Below are positions 21,191 to 31,723 of a stretch of DNA of 64,000 nucleotides, in pieces. Numbering within the stretch: the first letter of the stretch is position 1; every line of letters begins with the position of its first letter. Below the pieces are notes generated by a model that did no database searches, was not told where the DNA came from, and saw nothing but the letters and a program-made list of their open reading frames with translations. Origin of the DNA: Astropecten irregularis (Eukaryota > Echinodermata > Asteroidea > Paxillosida > Astropectinidae); NCBI GenBank assembly GCA_963971285.1, contig OZ020246.1, positions 23,472,494 through 23,536,493 of the forward strand, written 5' to 3'. A program made the position numbers and the translations under genes.

Positions 21191-21712
21191 TTAGTACTGG
21201 CTTTAGTTACCCATGTCGCAGACATAACAGGGAACGCAACAAAATAACGATCAAGTTTTTGAAAATTCCCCATAAAATGTCAGGCCCTCCTAACAGTTTA
21301 TACACAGTTAAATTTCAGGTTATTTATTTCGAGAGCAGTCTGTAGCCGGTTGGTTTTCCTTCCTCCATGCTCTAACATTTTCAATATGGAAATATGCTTC
21401 TTCTTCTTCTTCTTTTTCGTCTTTTTTGGAAGGGGGGGGATGCTAGCAAGCAGCTGCTTCTAAATTTTGGTTTTACATCCTTATATTTCACAAACGTTTT
21501 CTTACATCCAGCCTGTGAATATGTTATTCCGCGTTCTTCCTGTTTTCGACGGAAGAGGAAATTGGACATCGTATCGCATGCCTGTATCAATTGTAGGAGA
21601 AACACCGAATTTTATCCACATGATGGCTATAAAAAAATACATAGTATCACCAGGTGTGATCTTACAATTATGTTAAATAATATCAAACAGGTAGGTCATT
21701 GAAATGGACTCA

Positions 21713-21998
21713 CAGGTACAATACATGATTGGTTAAGGTCACAGGACAGTACTCATATTTTTGTCTGATCAAACATGTACATGAAATAATAAACCTGTGA
21801 CATTTTGAGCTCAATCGGACATTAGTCACGAGAAAATAGCGAAAACTCGATTCAATTTAAAACCCGATTCAATTTTTCTTACCCCGAGATCAAAACTGTT
21901 TTCTGTCTTTGTTTTACTAATTTCTGGATAAATACAGCATTTCAGGTGGAAATATTTTAACGGTATGTTTCTACCAGCACCATCTTCATACCTTGAGT
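21713..21998. mobile_element. MITE family A, divergent subfamily, partial
   Basis: Inverted relative to 3022-3390: it shares ACCTGTGACATTTTGAGCTC, CAATCGGACATTAGTCACGA and the shared half with TAACGGTATGTTTCTACCAG. The right end stops short of the TIR. Confidence 0.6.
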
Positions 21999-22193
21999 GA
22001 AAGGGGATAACTAAAACAACTGAAGTGAGGGTGTCCTTTATGTTTGTTCCAAAAATCGTTCAGACGAACGATCTTTGGAAAAGACACTAAATCTTTATTT
22101 CCTTGAAAAACCCAGCATCTGATGAACCAAGATTTCCCAAGTTTTCTGTCTCAAACTCAATAAAACAAATTTTGAGGCCTTGCAATATGCTCC

Positions 22194-23171
22194 TGTAAGG
22201 GCGGGGCCGGGTGGGGCGTGACTCAACACAATTAGTAACCCACACGGCACACCAGAGGATTCTCTCCACCAAATTGGTCTTTAATTCTGATATTAGCGAG
22301 CGGTGCACAGGCCAGCGGCATGGGAGCGAGCACATTCGGGGAATCCCACAATTAACAAAGACAAAAGAAGAAAATAAAGAAATACAATTAGCATAAACGA
22401 ATTTACGTGTGAATGAGGCCCTATTGTTCTAATATCCCAGTCATAATTACCATAAGAAGCAGTCGAGGTTTAACAGTACAATTCCCAACTTATATTCTTA
22501 AGAATTACATTTGCTCAGAATTTCCAAACTAGCAGTGATGACAGGGACAATAAATCAATCTGTCATTATACAGCCATAAATCACACTTTACAGTAAAGAC
22601 AAGAGACTGTGAATCAATTATCCACTGTTGCAAGGGATTGCTCTCTAAACCAATAATAATTTAAGAGATTAAACCCAATTCATCTGAAATTCCCATTGTC
22701 TGTTCCTATTATTCCAATAAATCACAATCAACACTTAACATGGGCATTAATTTCACACAAAAGACCATTATTTTACCGAAAAGAGGGACTTATAAAATTG
22801 TGTTAATTCTACTACGGTGCCCAGGTCAAAATGTAATACACGTACATTCCCTTTCCAAAGTTCACCACGAGAGGGCCTCCATTATATTTTGTAACTGACA
22901 GAAAGTTGAACGAAAAACCCATTTTATTCCCGTTAATCCCAGACCCGACTATTTCCCGATAACATCATTCAATAAAAGAGGCCCCGAACTACTGAGATTA
23001 TACAATTGATTAAACATAATTCTAAAAACAACGAGGATATTTACCTGATATTAGCGAGCGGTGCACAGGCCAGCGGCATGGGAGCGAGCACATTCGGGGA
23101 ATGGCAAGTCACCGCTTGAGGGCGCTGTCACGCACTTCGCCAATATCACTAAAGTTTACCTGATCCTCACA
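22194..23171 (-). repeat. Gypsy-2 3' LTR
   Basis: In plus orientation it runs TGTAAGGGCGGGG to CCTGATCCTCACA. It contains a 58-bp direct repeat (22287-22344 and 23045-23102) starting CTGATATTAGCGAGCGG. Confidence 0.93.
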
Positions 23172-23583
23172 ATCTTCCAAAACAATTGAGTCGTCGCCCC
23201 CGACGACTGGTGGAGACCAAAGGTGGAGTTAGGCTTATACAAAAAGGTTAACACTCTAACTCTACAACATACCAAACATAAACTTAAATGCAACGGTAAC
23301 AAGGCGTAGAAAAGCGACAATTGTCCCTAATCAAATCAAGTCTACAGTTTGTCAAGTCTTTCCATTCTGGAGAAATCACTAGACAGATCCTCTCTTACAA
23401 ATGCACATCCTGTCTCCCTTCTAGAACACGAACATTCATATTAACTAGAATTTGGTTGCAAAATTTAACAATGAATCATGTCTAACTGTGTGAAGATTCT
23501 TGATAGATTGTCATTGGCCAGACTCAACAACTTAGGTGAAATTAAGCCATTTACAGTTCAGGAGGTGTCTTTCCTCCAACAGT
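23172..23583 (-). other. Gypsy-2 region between pol and 3' LTR
   Basis: About 400 bp with no open frame of note. The GTCGTCGGGGGCGACGAC-like hairpin (about 23193-23208) and the TGGTCTCCACCAGTCG side lie next to the LTR on the element's sense strand; the purine-rich bases before the LTR would be the priming tract. Confidence 0.5.
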
Positions 23584-26500
23584 TCAGTAGTCAGAATCAT
23601 CTGTGCTCTCGTGTTCAGTTTCCGGAGCTACTAATTGTTTGACACGGTTCAAAAGTCTAACGACCCCTGAGAATTTGTACCTGTTAGGTGGCTTTCCCTT
23701 GGTAGTGCGCCTCGACCGACGGATGGAGCTTGGAGCAGCTGCAACTTCCGTGGGAGGAGCCGGTGCGTTGGGAGGGCTCAGGTCCTCGGAATCAATGGGT
23801 GACGGGGCGGTACTGTTGCCTGGATCAAGTGTTCCCACGCTGGACATGGGCACATCCTCCGAAACATCTGCGTTGTCACCAACCAGCAAAGTCGATGGCC
23901 CTGGCTCATCTGCTGTCAGCTGTGCACCATCCACAGGCAGACTGGCATCATGCGTCTCCTCACATACGTCAGGTTTTGAAGATAGAAGGGGGTCACAACC
24001 ACCAGCGGTGGGTGTCTGGCTGGTTGACTGCAGTGGGGCGGGATCTACGGTGGGCGGGTCGCTGTGATCTCCCGGCTCTACTCTGTCCTTAGTTGGAGCT
24101 TCAAGGCCTCCAAGGCGGTTCGGAGCCAGGGTGAGTAACTTGCCCCAGTCATCTTCAGGACTATCAGAGGAGGTTGTGTCCTCTAGAACGCTCTCACTGG
24201 TGGGGGATGTTTCGTCGGTGGTGTCAGCTTCACTTGGCTCAGGAATGTCCCAAGGGCAGTGTTTCAGCTCACTGCGGTGAAGTACCTTCCGTTGACCCCT
24301 CGAGTTTTGCAGGATGTAGACCGGTTGGCCCTCGTATGGACGATCAACCACCATGTAGGGTTCAGGCTCCCAAAAGTCCTTCATCTTTGCTCGTCCTCGG
24401 TTGGCACGGTCCCTCACCAGAACATATTCGCCAGTGTTGAGTGGCCTCTCGAACACCTGCCGGTCGTACAGTGCTTTTCTCGCGTCTGCTGCCTTGTCAA
24501 TGTTGGCAACTGCTAGTGTCCGGGCTCCCTCCAGGCGTTCCTGATGCTTCTTGACATAGCAGTCTACGGTTTTCCCCATAGTTTGCGGGTGCTCAACATT
24601 TAAGAGAAGGTGCTGTGGCAACCTGGCAGTCCTACCAAACAATAGATAGAAAGGCTCATATCCTGTTGCGCTGTGTTTTGTGTTGTTGTAAGCCATGACG
24701 AGGAATGGCAAGTGTTCAGTCCACCTGGCCTTTTTGTGGGGAGGCAGTGTCGAGAGTAGGTTGTGAAGGGTTCTGTTAAACCTTTCACACAAACCATTCC
24801 CCTGGGGGTGATAGGGGGTGGTGTGTGAATGTCCAATCCCGTAGATTCTGCACAGCTCTGCAACCACTTGTGCCTCAAAGCATCTTCCATTATCAGAATG
24901 TAGTCGAAGGGGGGCCCCAAAAGGGGTAATGAGATGCTTCACCAACGCCTTAGCTACGGTTGTCGCCTTCTGGTTTCGGGTGGGTACAGCCCAAGTGAAC
25001 TTGGTGAAGACATCCGTCAATATGAGGACATTTTCACAACCGTCTGTTGATGGTTCAAGGAGAGTAAAATCCATGGCCACCACTTCTAGGGGAGCTGTTG
25101 CGCGTAGTGTTCCGAGAGGTGGACGAGTCTGTCTGGTTGGCGGTTTAGCCACTGCACATCTCTCACACTGTCTACACCAGGCGTGGACGGTCGTCTCCAT
25201 CCTCAGCCAGAAGAACAATGGATGGATCAGTCGTAGCGTTCTCTTCGCCCCGAAGTGTCCCATGTCGTTGTGAAAGGATGTCAGGATATGGTTGACTAGA
25301 CATGAAGGAGTAACCAACCTCTCACTCTGCTCTCCTCCCGATAGCGTAGTTCGGCGAAACAAAACACCGTCCTTCAGGAACAGTTGGCCCCAGTGCTTGA
25401 GGACCAGGCTCACATCAGGGGGGTCATCTTCTCTCTCCTGTCTAGAAGGCTTGTTACCCCTCTCAACGTATGCAATTACTCGACGCAGAACAGCATCTTC
25501 CTCTTGTAGCCTTCTAAGCTCCTCTGGGGTGTATCCAGGAAGACATCGGCTACCCTCCTGGTTAGCAATTCGAATCTGGTGGGCCAAGGCTGGTGGAACA
25601 TCTGTCCCTGCACTGGTAGGACCCACGCAGCTGGCTCGAACTGCACAAGAGGACAACTCACTGACCTTGTCCTCCTGGTTCTCCATTTCATCCTTTGGGC
25701 ACTTCTTGGGCAGCCTCGAAAGTGCATCTGGAGCTGAGTTACTTCTGCCTGTCCTGTACTCAAGTCGAAAGTCAAATGCTGCAAGTTGTTGTACCCACCG
25801 TAATTCAGTGCAGCTCAGGTTGGCCGTGTCGAGATACTTCAGTGGGTTATGGTCGGTGTACACCACGCACTGATTACCCATGAGATAATCCTTGAAAACC
25901 TGACACACGGCCCATCGTACTCCAAGCAATTCCAACTTGAACGAGGAATAGTTCTTGTCGTTACGTTCGGCAGGTCGGAGGGCCCTGGACGCATAAGCGA
26001 TGACTCGGCGTGAGCCGTCTTCCTGCTGTTGTGACAGGATTGCTCCCAGTCCCAGTGAACTCGCATCCGTCTCGACAATGAAAGGTCGCTCAAAGTCTGC
26101 AAACGCTAGAACAGGAGCCCTCAGTAGTGAAGTCTTCAGCGCTTGGAAGGCTACCCGTGCTGCCTCATCAAACTCCACCCTCTTTGTCCCACCTCTGGCC
26201 TTTTCCTTGCTATTCACTCCTCTCAGGTAGACAAGTAGGGGCCCTGCAATACTCGAGTAGTCTCGAACAAACTTTCTGAAGTAGCCCGTGAACCCCAGGA
26301 ATGCTCGTAGTTCAGTTATGGTGGTAGGTTCTGGCCAATCCTTCACAGCAGAGACCTTATCGGGGTCGGGCTTGACACCCTGTCCAGCCACTACCAGGTG
26401 TCCAAGATACTTCACCTGCTGCCTGAAGAAGCTGCACTTCTGTGGCTTGATCTTGAGTCCATACTGTTGCAGACGTGAAAACACTATCTCAAGCCGCTCG

Positions 26501-28200
26501 AGGTGTTGTTCAAAGGTGGAGGCGAACACGATGATGTCATCCAGATAGATGAGAACACTGTCTAGTGCCTGGTCACCGAGGCAACGCTGCATGAGTCTCT
26601 GAAAGGTGGCGGGACTGTTACATAGGCCGAAAGGCATCCTCGTGTACTCAAACAGCCCGAAAGGTGTCACAAAGGCTGTCTTCTTGACATCACGCTCCTC
26701 CATTGCCACCTGGTGGTATCCTGACGCTAAGTCGAGCACACTCAGGTACTTGGCACCGCCCAACGTCTGCAAGGATTCATCAATTCGAGGGAGGGGGAAT
26801 GAGCTCTTCGCAGTCACTGTATTGATTCGCCTGTAGTCAACGCAGAGACGGATAGACTGGTCCTTTTTACGGACTACGACGATTGGGGATGCCCAAGGAC
26901 TTGAGCTCTCCCGTATGACGCCAGCCTCAAGCAGCTCCTGTATGTGGGCTCCGACTTCACGATACTGGGAGGGTGGCAGCGAGCGATATCTCTGCTTGAT
27001 GGGTGGTGCATCCCCGGTGTCAATTTGATGTTTCACAGCCTCCGTATAGCCAAGGTCCCGTTCTCCCTTCGAGAATATGCAATCATACCTGCTGAGAAGT
27101 GCGTCAAACTGGGCTCGTTCGTCTACTGTTAGGGGTGCCTCCACATCAACCACTTTGGGCAAATTTATCGCTGGCTCAGTTTGACGCGGAGACTTTGTAC
27201 TGCTCCCGGTTCCTGTATCCGTCGCATTGAGAGGATCTCCCTTGACAGCCATCTCGTCCTCTTCGGCCAATACCTCTCCATGATGAAGGGTACCAATGCA
27301 GCTTCGGCTTGGCAGGAGCACATCTTGTTCTCCATCATTCATCAACACTACTGTCAGCTTGCCCGAGGATACTTGGACCACACTTCTTATGGTCTTCACA
27401 CTGGCGGGGAGGTTTGTACCTTCATGTGGTTCCAGTATGGCATCATAATGGTCTCCACCTGGTGCTCGGCGGGCTGTGGCTCGGGCAATGACAGCTTCAT
27501 GGGCGAGGATAGTGAGGGGAGCCCCACGGTCGAGGTATACACGGCCTATAGCACCCTCGATCTCCCGGAATCGTTGCTTTTTCCCGACCACTTGAAGTGT
27601 CTTCTCCCATACTGGTCTATTCTCGGTATTCAAGTGTAACCGTCGGAGGTATCCGTTTCCATGGTTGGCGACGAGTTGTGACCAGCACTCGGAAAGAATG
27701 TTCATGCCAACAATCCCTGGGGCAGTATCAAACAATTTGTCTTCATTTGTCTGTTTGATGACCAATACCAGCCGTGCAGGTATGGTAATCCCAAGTACAG
27801 TTGCATCACTCTCGAAACAGCCAACATAAGGAATGGCGGCCCCGCTTGCTGAAAGTAGCTTGAACTGTTCTGGTATGCTGGTCAGCCGCACCCCCTCTAC
27901 TGCAAGGAACTTGTCAAAGTACTTCTGGGTAATGGTCGTCACCATCGATCCTGTGTCTAACAGACAGGGTATCGTTTGTCCTCCGAGGGTCACGTTGACG
28001 GCGAAACAGTCTGCTGCTGCCCGTGTCATAAAATTGTTGAGGTCACTTTCAGTCGAGCCATCTCTCTCCCCCCTTGTTGTTTGGCTCATAACAACAGAGG
28101 GAGCTAGTTTCCCTTCGGTGTACTTCCAGGGCGGCCATCTTGCGATCGTGCAGGCGGGCCCTGTGGGGTTGGTCGGTAGCGGCGACTGGGAGCAGGGCAA
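23584..28200 (-). CDS. pol: Gypsy-2 pol polyprotein (1538 aa)
   Basis: Aspartic protease with LLDTGSMVTTI (residues 81-90); RT with LIYLDDIIVFAS near 550; RNase H beginning ETDASSLGLGAILSQ and ending APDALSRLP; integrase with the HNDMGHFGAKR ... CERCAVAK zinc region and AMDFT, SDNGRCF, GNGLCERFN core motifs. About 250 residues after the integrase core are rich in Pro, Ser, Thr and acidic residues, ending near TEHESTDDSDY; this extension is longer than in Gypsy-1. It overlaps gag by about 97 nt in another frame, as the family does for frameshifted expression. Confidence 0.95.
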   Translation of the reverse strand: MPCSQSPLPTNPTGPACTIARWPPWKYTEGKLAPSVVMSQTTRGERDGSTESDLNNFMTRAAADCFAVNVTLGGQTIPCLLDTGSMVTTITQKYFDKFLAVEGVRLTSIPEQFKLLSASGAAIPYVGCFESDATVLGITIPARLVLVIKQTNEDKLFDTAPGIVGMNILSECWSQLVANHGNGYLRRLHLNTENRPVWEKTLQVVGKKQRFREIEGAIGRVYLDRGAPLTILAHEAVIARATARRAPGGDHYDAILEPHEGTNLPASVKTIRSVVQVSSGKLTVVLMNDGEQDVLLPSRSCIGTLHHGEVLAEEDEMAVKGDPLNATDTGTGSSTKSPRQTEPAINLPKVVDVEAPLTVDERAQFDALLSRYDCIFSKGERDLGYTEAVKHQIDTGDAPPIKQRYRSLPPSQYREVGAHIQELLEAGVIRESSSPWASPIVVVRKKDQSIRLCVDYRRINTVTAKSSFPLPRIDESLQTLGGAKYLSVLDLASGYHQVAMEERDVKKTAFVTPFGLFEYTRMPFGLCNSPATFQRLMQRCLGDQALDSVLIYLDDIIVFASTFEQHLERLEIVFSRLQQYGLKIKPQKCSFFRQQVKYLGHLVVAGQGVKPDPDKVSAVKDWPEPTTITELRAFLGFTGYFRKFVRDYSSIAGPLLVYLRGVNSKEKARGGTKRVEFDEAARVAFQALKTSLLRAPVLAFADFERPFIVETDASSLGLGAILSQQQEDGSRRVIAYASRALRPAERNDKNYSSFKLELLGVRWAVCQVFKDYLMGNQCVVYTDHNPLKYLDTANLSCTELRWVQQLAAFDFRLEYRTGRSNSAPDALSRLPKKCPKDEMENQEDKVSELSSCAVRASCVGPTSAGTDVPPALAHQIRIANQEGSRCLPGYTPEELRRLQEEDAVLRRVIAYVERGNKPSRQEREDDPPDVSLVLKHWGQLFLKDGVLFRRTTLSGGEQSERLVTPSCLVNHILTSFHNDMGHFGAKRTLRLIHPLFFWLRMETTVHAWCRQCERCAVAKPPTRQTRPPLGTLRATAPLEVVAMDFTLLEPSTDGCENVLILTDVFTKFTWAVPTRNQKATTVAKALVKHLITPFGAPLRLHSDNGRCFEAQVVAELCRIYGIGHSHTTPYHPQGNGLCERFNRTLHNLLSTLPPHKKARWTEHLPFLVMAYNNTKHSATGYEPFYLLFGRTARLPQHLLLNVEHPQTMGKTVDCYVKKHQERLEGARTLAVANIDKAADARKALYDRQVFERPLNTGEYVLVRDRANRGRAKMKDFWEPEPYMVVDRPYEGQPVYILQNSRGQRKVLHRSELKHCPWDIPEPSEADTTDETSPTSESVLEDTTSSDSPEDDWGKLLTLAPNRLGGLEAPTKDRVEPGDHSDPPTVDPAPLQSTSQTPTAGGCDPLLSSKPDVCEETHDASLPVDGAQLTADEPGPSTLLVGDNADVSEDVPMSSVGTLDPGNSTAPSPIDSEDLSPPNAPAPPTEVAAAPSSIRRSRRTTKGKPPNRYKFSGVVRLLNRVKQLVAPETEHESTDDSDY

Positions 28201-29390
28201 CTACGAGCAAAATGCCCTGGCTGGTCACAATTGAAGCATCGTGGGGCTGGACCCGGAGTTCCTGGGTAGGTGTGTGGACTGCCGTTCTGCCAGTAGGGTT
28301 CAGCGTGCGCAGGATTGGGCCCTGGATGCCTCCATCTGGACTCAGGCTGTGGTTGGACTGGTGGTACTGCATGATTTGTGGAGCTGGACATGGGTTGAGG
28401 GGTCATCAGACTGGTCAGTGTATTCACGGACTCGAGCATCTGCTCCATCTGTTTTTCCAACTTTTGCATTGGAGTGGCATCGACATTTCCCTCAGCCTCA
28501 ATTACAGCAGAGAAGCCCCGTCTACTAGGGTTACTGGTACGGCCCTTTTCCCTCTCCTCTCGTCTAAGGGCCCACTCCTTCGCTTCATTGAACGAGATTG
28601 AACTGTCACGGTCGACAAGGTCTCGACACGAGTGTCTCAACCCCTCATATTCGATCCCGTCGACGAACTGTTCTCTGATGAATAGGTCCGGCTGTTTATA
28701 CAGGCCGGGGTCTTTTTTGATGAGCCTATGAAATAGCCCCTGTAGCTCCACACTAAATTGCCGGATGGATTCATTTGGTTGTTGGCGCCTTTCCAAAAAT
28801 TGGCGCTGTAGCACACTGCTTGTGGCTGTCTCCCCGTATGATGACTTCAGGTAGTCGAGGGCCTCTTCTGCTTCCTTTCCTGCTGCCAACAGTGCCTTAA
28901 CCTCCATCTTCGGGTTGCCCCGGAGATAGTCCAGAAGGAACTGACCCTTCTGGGCCTTTGGCACATTATATCGGTCAAGGGCGTGCTGAATTGCGGTTAC
29001 AAACTCATCAACTGGAGGGGATTTTCCACTGTCGTCCCTTCCATCAAATGTTGGCAACTTTCTTTCTGGGGCTATGACCATTTGTGGTTGTTTGTCGGCC
29101 AGGGCTTGTAGGTTCTCAACTGTCACTGGTTGGTTCCCAGCTTCACTCTTTTCTGGTTCCCGTAGTAGCACTGCAAATTCTTTTCCAGTTTCCCATCCGC
29201 CTGTTGGGGGGAGTACATTATCTGCAACGATGGGCAATACGACCTCGTCGCCATCCTCGTCTCGGTATGACAGCCCGGTAGCACGATCAAAGCAGCCTCT
29301 CAGGGTCTGGATGGACAGTTTTCCATCAGTAAGGGTGAATTTCCTCACCTTGCCTCCTTTCGGTGCTCGAATTTTGATGCTCGAAGCCAT
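28104..29390 (-). CDS. gag: Gypsy-2 gag with PB1-like N-terminus (about 428 aa)
   Basis: I chose the ATG at 29390, which gives MASSIKIRAPKGGKVRKF. The frame is open upstream to 29465, but the earlier peptide is unconvincing. Residues about 1-65 look like a PB1 domain: a basic KIRAPKGGKVRKF strand, then an acidic loop LSYRDEDGDEVVLP matching the OPCA-type YRDEDGD signature. A gag-like helical region follows (about 110-290), then an EKQMEQMLESVNTL coiled-coil-like stretch, a Pro-rich linker and one CCHC knuckle, CFNCDQPGHFARSC. The knuckle would bind RNA; PB1 would be expected to drive oligomerisation (inference). Confidence 0.9.
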   Translation of the reverse strand: MASSIKIRAPKGGKVRKFTLTDGKLSIQTLRGCFDRATGLSYRDEDGDEVVLPIVADNVLPPTGGWETGKEFAVLLREPEKSEAGNQPVTVENLQALADKQPQMVIAPERKLPTFDGRDDSGKSPPVDEFVTAIQHALDRYNVPKAQKGQFLLDYLRGNPKMEVKALLAAGKEAEEALDYLKSSYGETATSSVLQRQFLERRQQPNESIRQFSVELQGLFHRLIKKDPGLYKQPDLFIREQFVDGIEYEGLRHSCRDLVDRDSSISFNEAKEWALRREEREKGRTSNPSRRGFSAVIEAEGNVDATPMQKLEKQMEQMLESVNTLTSLMTPQPMSSSTNHAVPPVQPQPESRWRHPGPNPAHAEPYWQNGSPHTYPGTPGPAPRCFNCDQPGHFARSCPAPSRRYRPTPQGPPARSQDGRPGSTPKGN

Positions 29391-29478
29391 CTTGACAATG
29401 CAGTAAGTACAGGTAACCTGCAGATAACTGGATCCCCTTGACTCTCCACGCCGCCAAAGCACCACTCGCTAATCGGAG

Positions 29479-29495
29479 ATCCCACTTCTGACACT
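29479..29495 (-). other. Gypsy-2 primer-binding site (tRNA-Leu type)
   Basis: On the minus strand AGTGTCAGAAGTGGGAT follows the LTR directly. It shares the core GTGTCAGAAGTGGGAT with the Gypsy-1 site, implying the same tRNA-Leu primer family. Confidence 0.7.
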
Positions 29496-30474
29496 TGTAA
29501 GGGCGGGGCCGGGTGGGGCGTGACTCAACACAATTAGTAACCCACACGGCACACCAGAGGATTCTCTCCACCAAATTGGTCTTTAATTCTGATATTAGCG
29601 AGCGGTGCACAGGCCAGCGGCATGGGAGCGAGCACATTCGGGGAATCCCACAATTAACAAAGACAAAAGAAGAAAATAAAGAAATACAATTAGCATAAAC
29701 GAATTTACGTGTGAATGAGGCCCTATTGTTCTAAATATCCCAGTCATAATTACCATAAGAAGCAGTCGAGGTTTAACAGTACAATTCCCAACTTATATTC
29801 TTAAGAATTACATTTGCTCAGAATTTCCAAACTAGCAGTGATGACAGGGACAATAAATCAATCTGTCATTATACAGCCATAAATCACACTTTACAGTAAA
29901 GACAAGAGACTGTGAATCAATTATCCACTGTTGCAAGGGATTGCTCTCTAAACCAATAATAATTTAAGAGATTAAACCCAATTCATCTGAAATTCCCATT
30001 GTCTGTTCCTATTATTCCAATAAATCACAATCAACACTTAACATGGGCATTAATTTCACACAAAAGACCATTATTTTACCGAAAAGAGGGACTTATAAAA
30101 TTGTGTTAATTCTACTACGGTGCCCAGGTCAAAATGTAATACACGTACATTCCCTTTCCAAAGTTCACCACGAGAGGGCCTCCATTATATTTTGTAACTG
30201 ACAGAAAGTTGAACGAAAAACCCATTTTATTCCCGTTAATCCCAGACCCGACTATTTCCCGATAACATCATTCAATAAAAGAGGCCCCGAACTACTGAGA
30301 TTATACAATTGATTAAACATAATTCTAAAAACAACGAGGATATTTACCTGATATTAGCGAGCGGTGCACAGGCCAGCGGCATGGGAGCGAGCACATTCGG
30401 GGAATGGCAAGTCACCGCTTGAGGGCGCTGTCACGCACTTCGCCAATATCACTAAAGTTTACCTGATCCTCACA
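29496..30474 (-). repeat. Gypsy-2 5' LTR
   Basis: Same sequence as the other LTR apart from one length difference seen by eye. It carries the same pair of 58-bp internal direct repeats near each end. Confidence 0.93.
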
Positions 30475-31723
30475 CTCCTTTGAAATCAATTCATTTTGAA
30501 ATGAGGGTAGCCTGGGTCTGCAGTCGAAATAGACAAGTAGCACGGACCATAATTTGAGTTCTCAACCCCGACCACATCTAAGGTCTGACTTGAGAAATTG
30601 ATGGAGCAGACCTCAGGGAACATTTCTATAGGTACTAGGCCCTATGTGGCCTCAAATTGTGGTAGCACTTTTGTGTAATATCACAAAATTTTTTGTAATA
30701 TTTCCCCCCAAAAAAAACAAAAACAACAACAACAAATGGGTTTAAGCTCTTGCTTCTGACTTTTTTTTTTAATTGTTATATCTCTGTGAATGGATTATGA
30801 ATTATATAATCACATAATCATTCACCAAAATACATATCAAGCACTTGGGGGCAGAAAATACGACCACGCCCCTCAGTTTTTCTGTTGCATTGTGGGAAAG
30901 TAAATCATTTTTTTGGTTGATCCTCATAATGATACCACATTTTCTCAAATGTGATACCACAATTTGAAGCCACATACTACCTAGCAAGGCTGTTAATGGT
31001 ATAAACTTCAATTTTATGAAGTCAAACCATAGATGTATAGTGGGTGTTGAGCTAACTCCTTATTAAGAGGGTTTTCAGAACTTTGCTCCTTGACTAAAAA
31101 AAACAAACAGGTGTCGTGCCAAAAGGTGTATGTTGCCAATTAGTGTCCGCTAATTAGCATATTGGGATTTGATTGGTTATACGTCATTGACGTCACATAA
31201 TTATGCACGCCTGCTAAATAGTGTCCGCAAGTAAGCGTGCCTACTGAGTGTCGGGCATACTGACTCTTCACCTATAGCAAGACGTGTCAAATGACCATAA
31301 AATACCACATTATGGAGCCTGAGCCTGAGCCTGAGCCGGAGCCGTGATTACGAAACTGGGAACTGGAATATAATATTATGACATTCAGATTATCATGGAA
31401 GTTTGCTGGGAGGTTGTCGGGGTTCACTTTCGGCAAGAACACTGTAGGCCTATTATACCGATTGAAGCAACATTGGAACAACACACTGAACGGTCTTGCT
31501 TAAATAATGTCCGGATATTTACAGAAACTTCGAACACCAGTATCAACACCATAATATAACACAAATGAAAAAAAAGGGCTAAATTACGGACCCTTTGGCA
31601 GACAGACAACGCGAAGTGTACAGAAAAATTATAATAGACTTTGGGACAGTTCGCGTCAAAATGTTGTCCACTAGTGAGTTTTTGTACACAAAACCCCCAA
31701 AGTTATACCCAAAATATTCTTAC
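30475..31723. other. Non-coding stretch between Gypsy-2 and exon 1b
   Basis: No exon recognised. Short A- and T-runs and a hexamer array at 31316-31344. This would be the first part of the intron downstream of coactosin exon 1b. Confidence 0.45.
31316..31344. repeat. GAGCCT/GAGCCG hexamer microsatellite
   Basis: Four to five units of GAGCCT then GAGCCG. The unit matches the tips of family E MITEs, so it probably arose from one. Confidence 0.6.

Larger units (their letters stand above)
20381..22193. other. Inter-element stretch: repeats, no gene
   Basis: Contains a direct-repeat pair (20498-20630 and 22079-22190) sharing CAGCATCTGATGAACCAAG and TTCTGTCTCAAACTCAATAA, part of a family E MITE (21030-21190), a family B fragment (21278-21330) and part of a family A MITE subfamily (21713-21998). 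No coactosin exon was recognised on the minus strand. Confidence 0.55.
22194..30474 (-). mobile_element. Gypsy-2: whole-looking Ty3/Gypsy LTR retrotransposon
   Basis: An 8281-bp element on the minus strand, flanked by the 4-bp duplication CTCC (22190-22193 and 30475-30478). LTRs of 978 and 979 bp look nearly identical (one length difference), so the insertion is young. It has a tRNA-Leu-type primer site, gag with a PB1-like N-terminus, a long pol with an acidic Pro-rich C-terminal extension, and no envelope. It looks whole with no obvious breaks. It is a different lineage from Gypsy-1: the LTRs share no visible similarity and the pol proteins differ throughout. Confidence 0.95.

Noticed and set aside
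23603-28601. Several open frames on the plus strand across Gypsy-2
   Set aside because: They are antisense to gag and pol, have no domain, and reflect the codon bias of the real frames.
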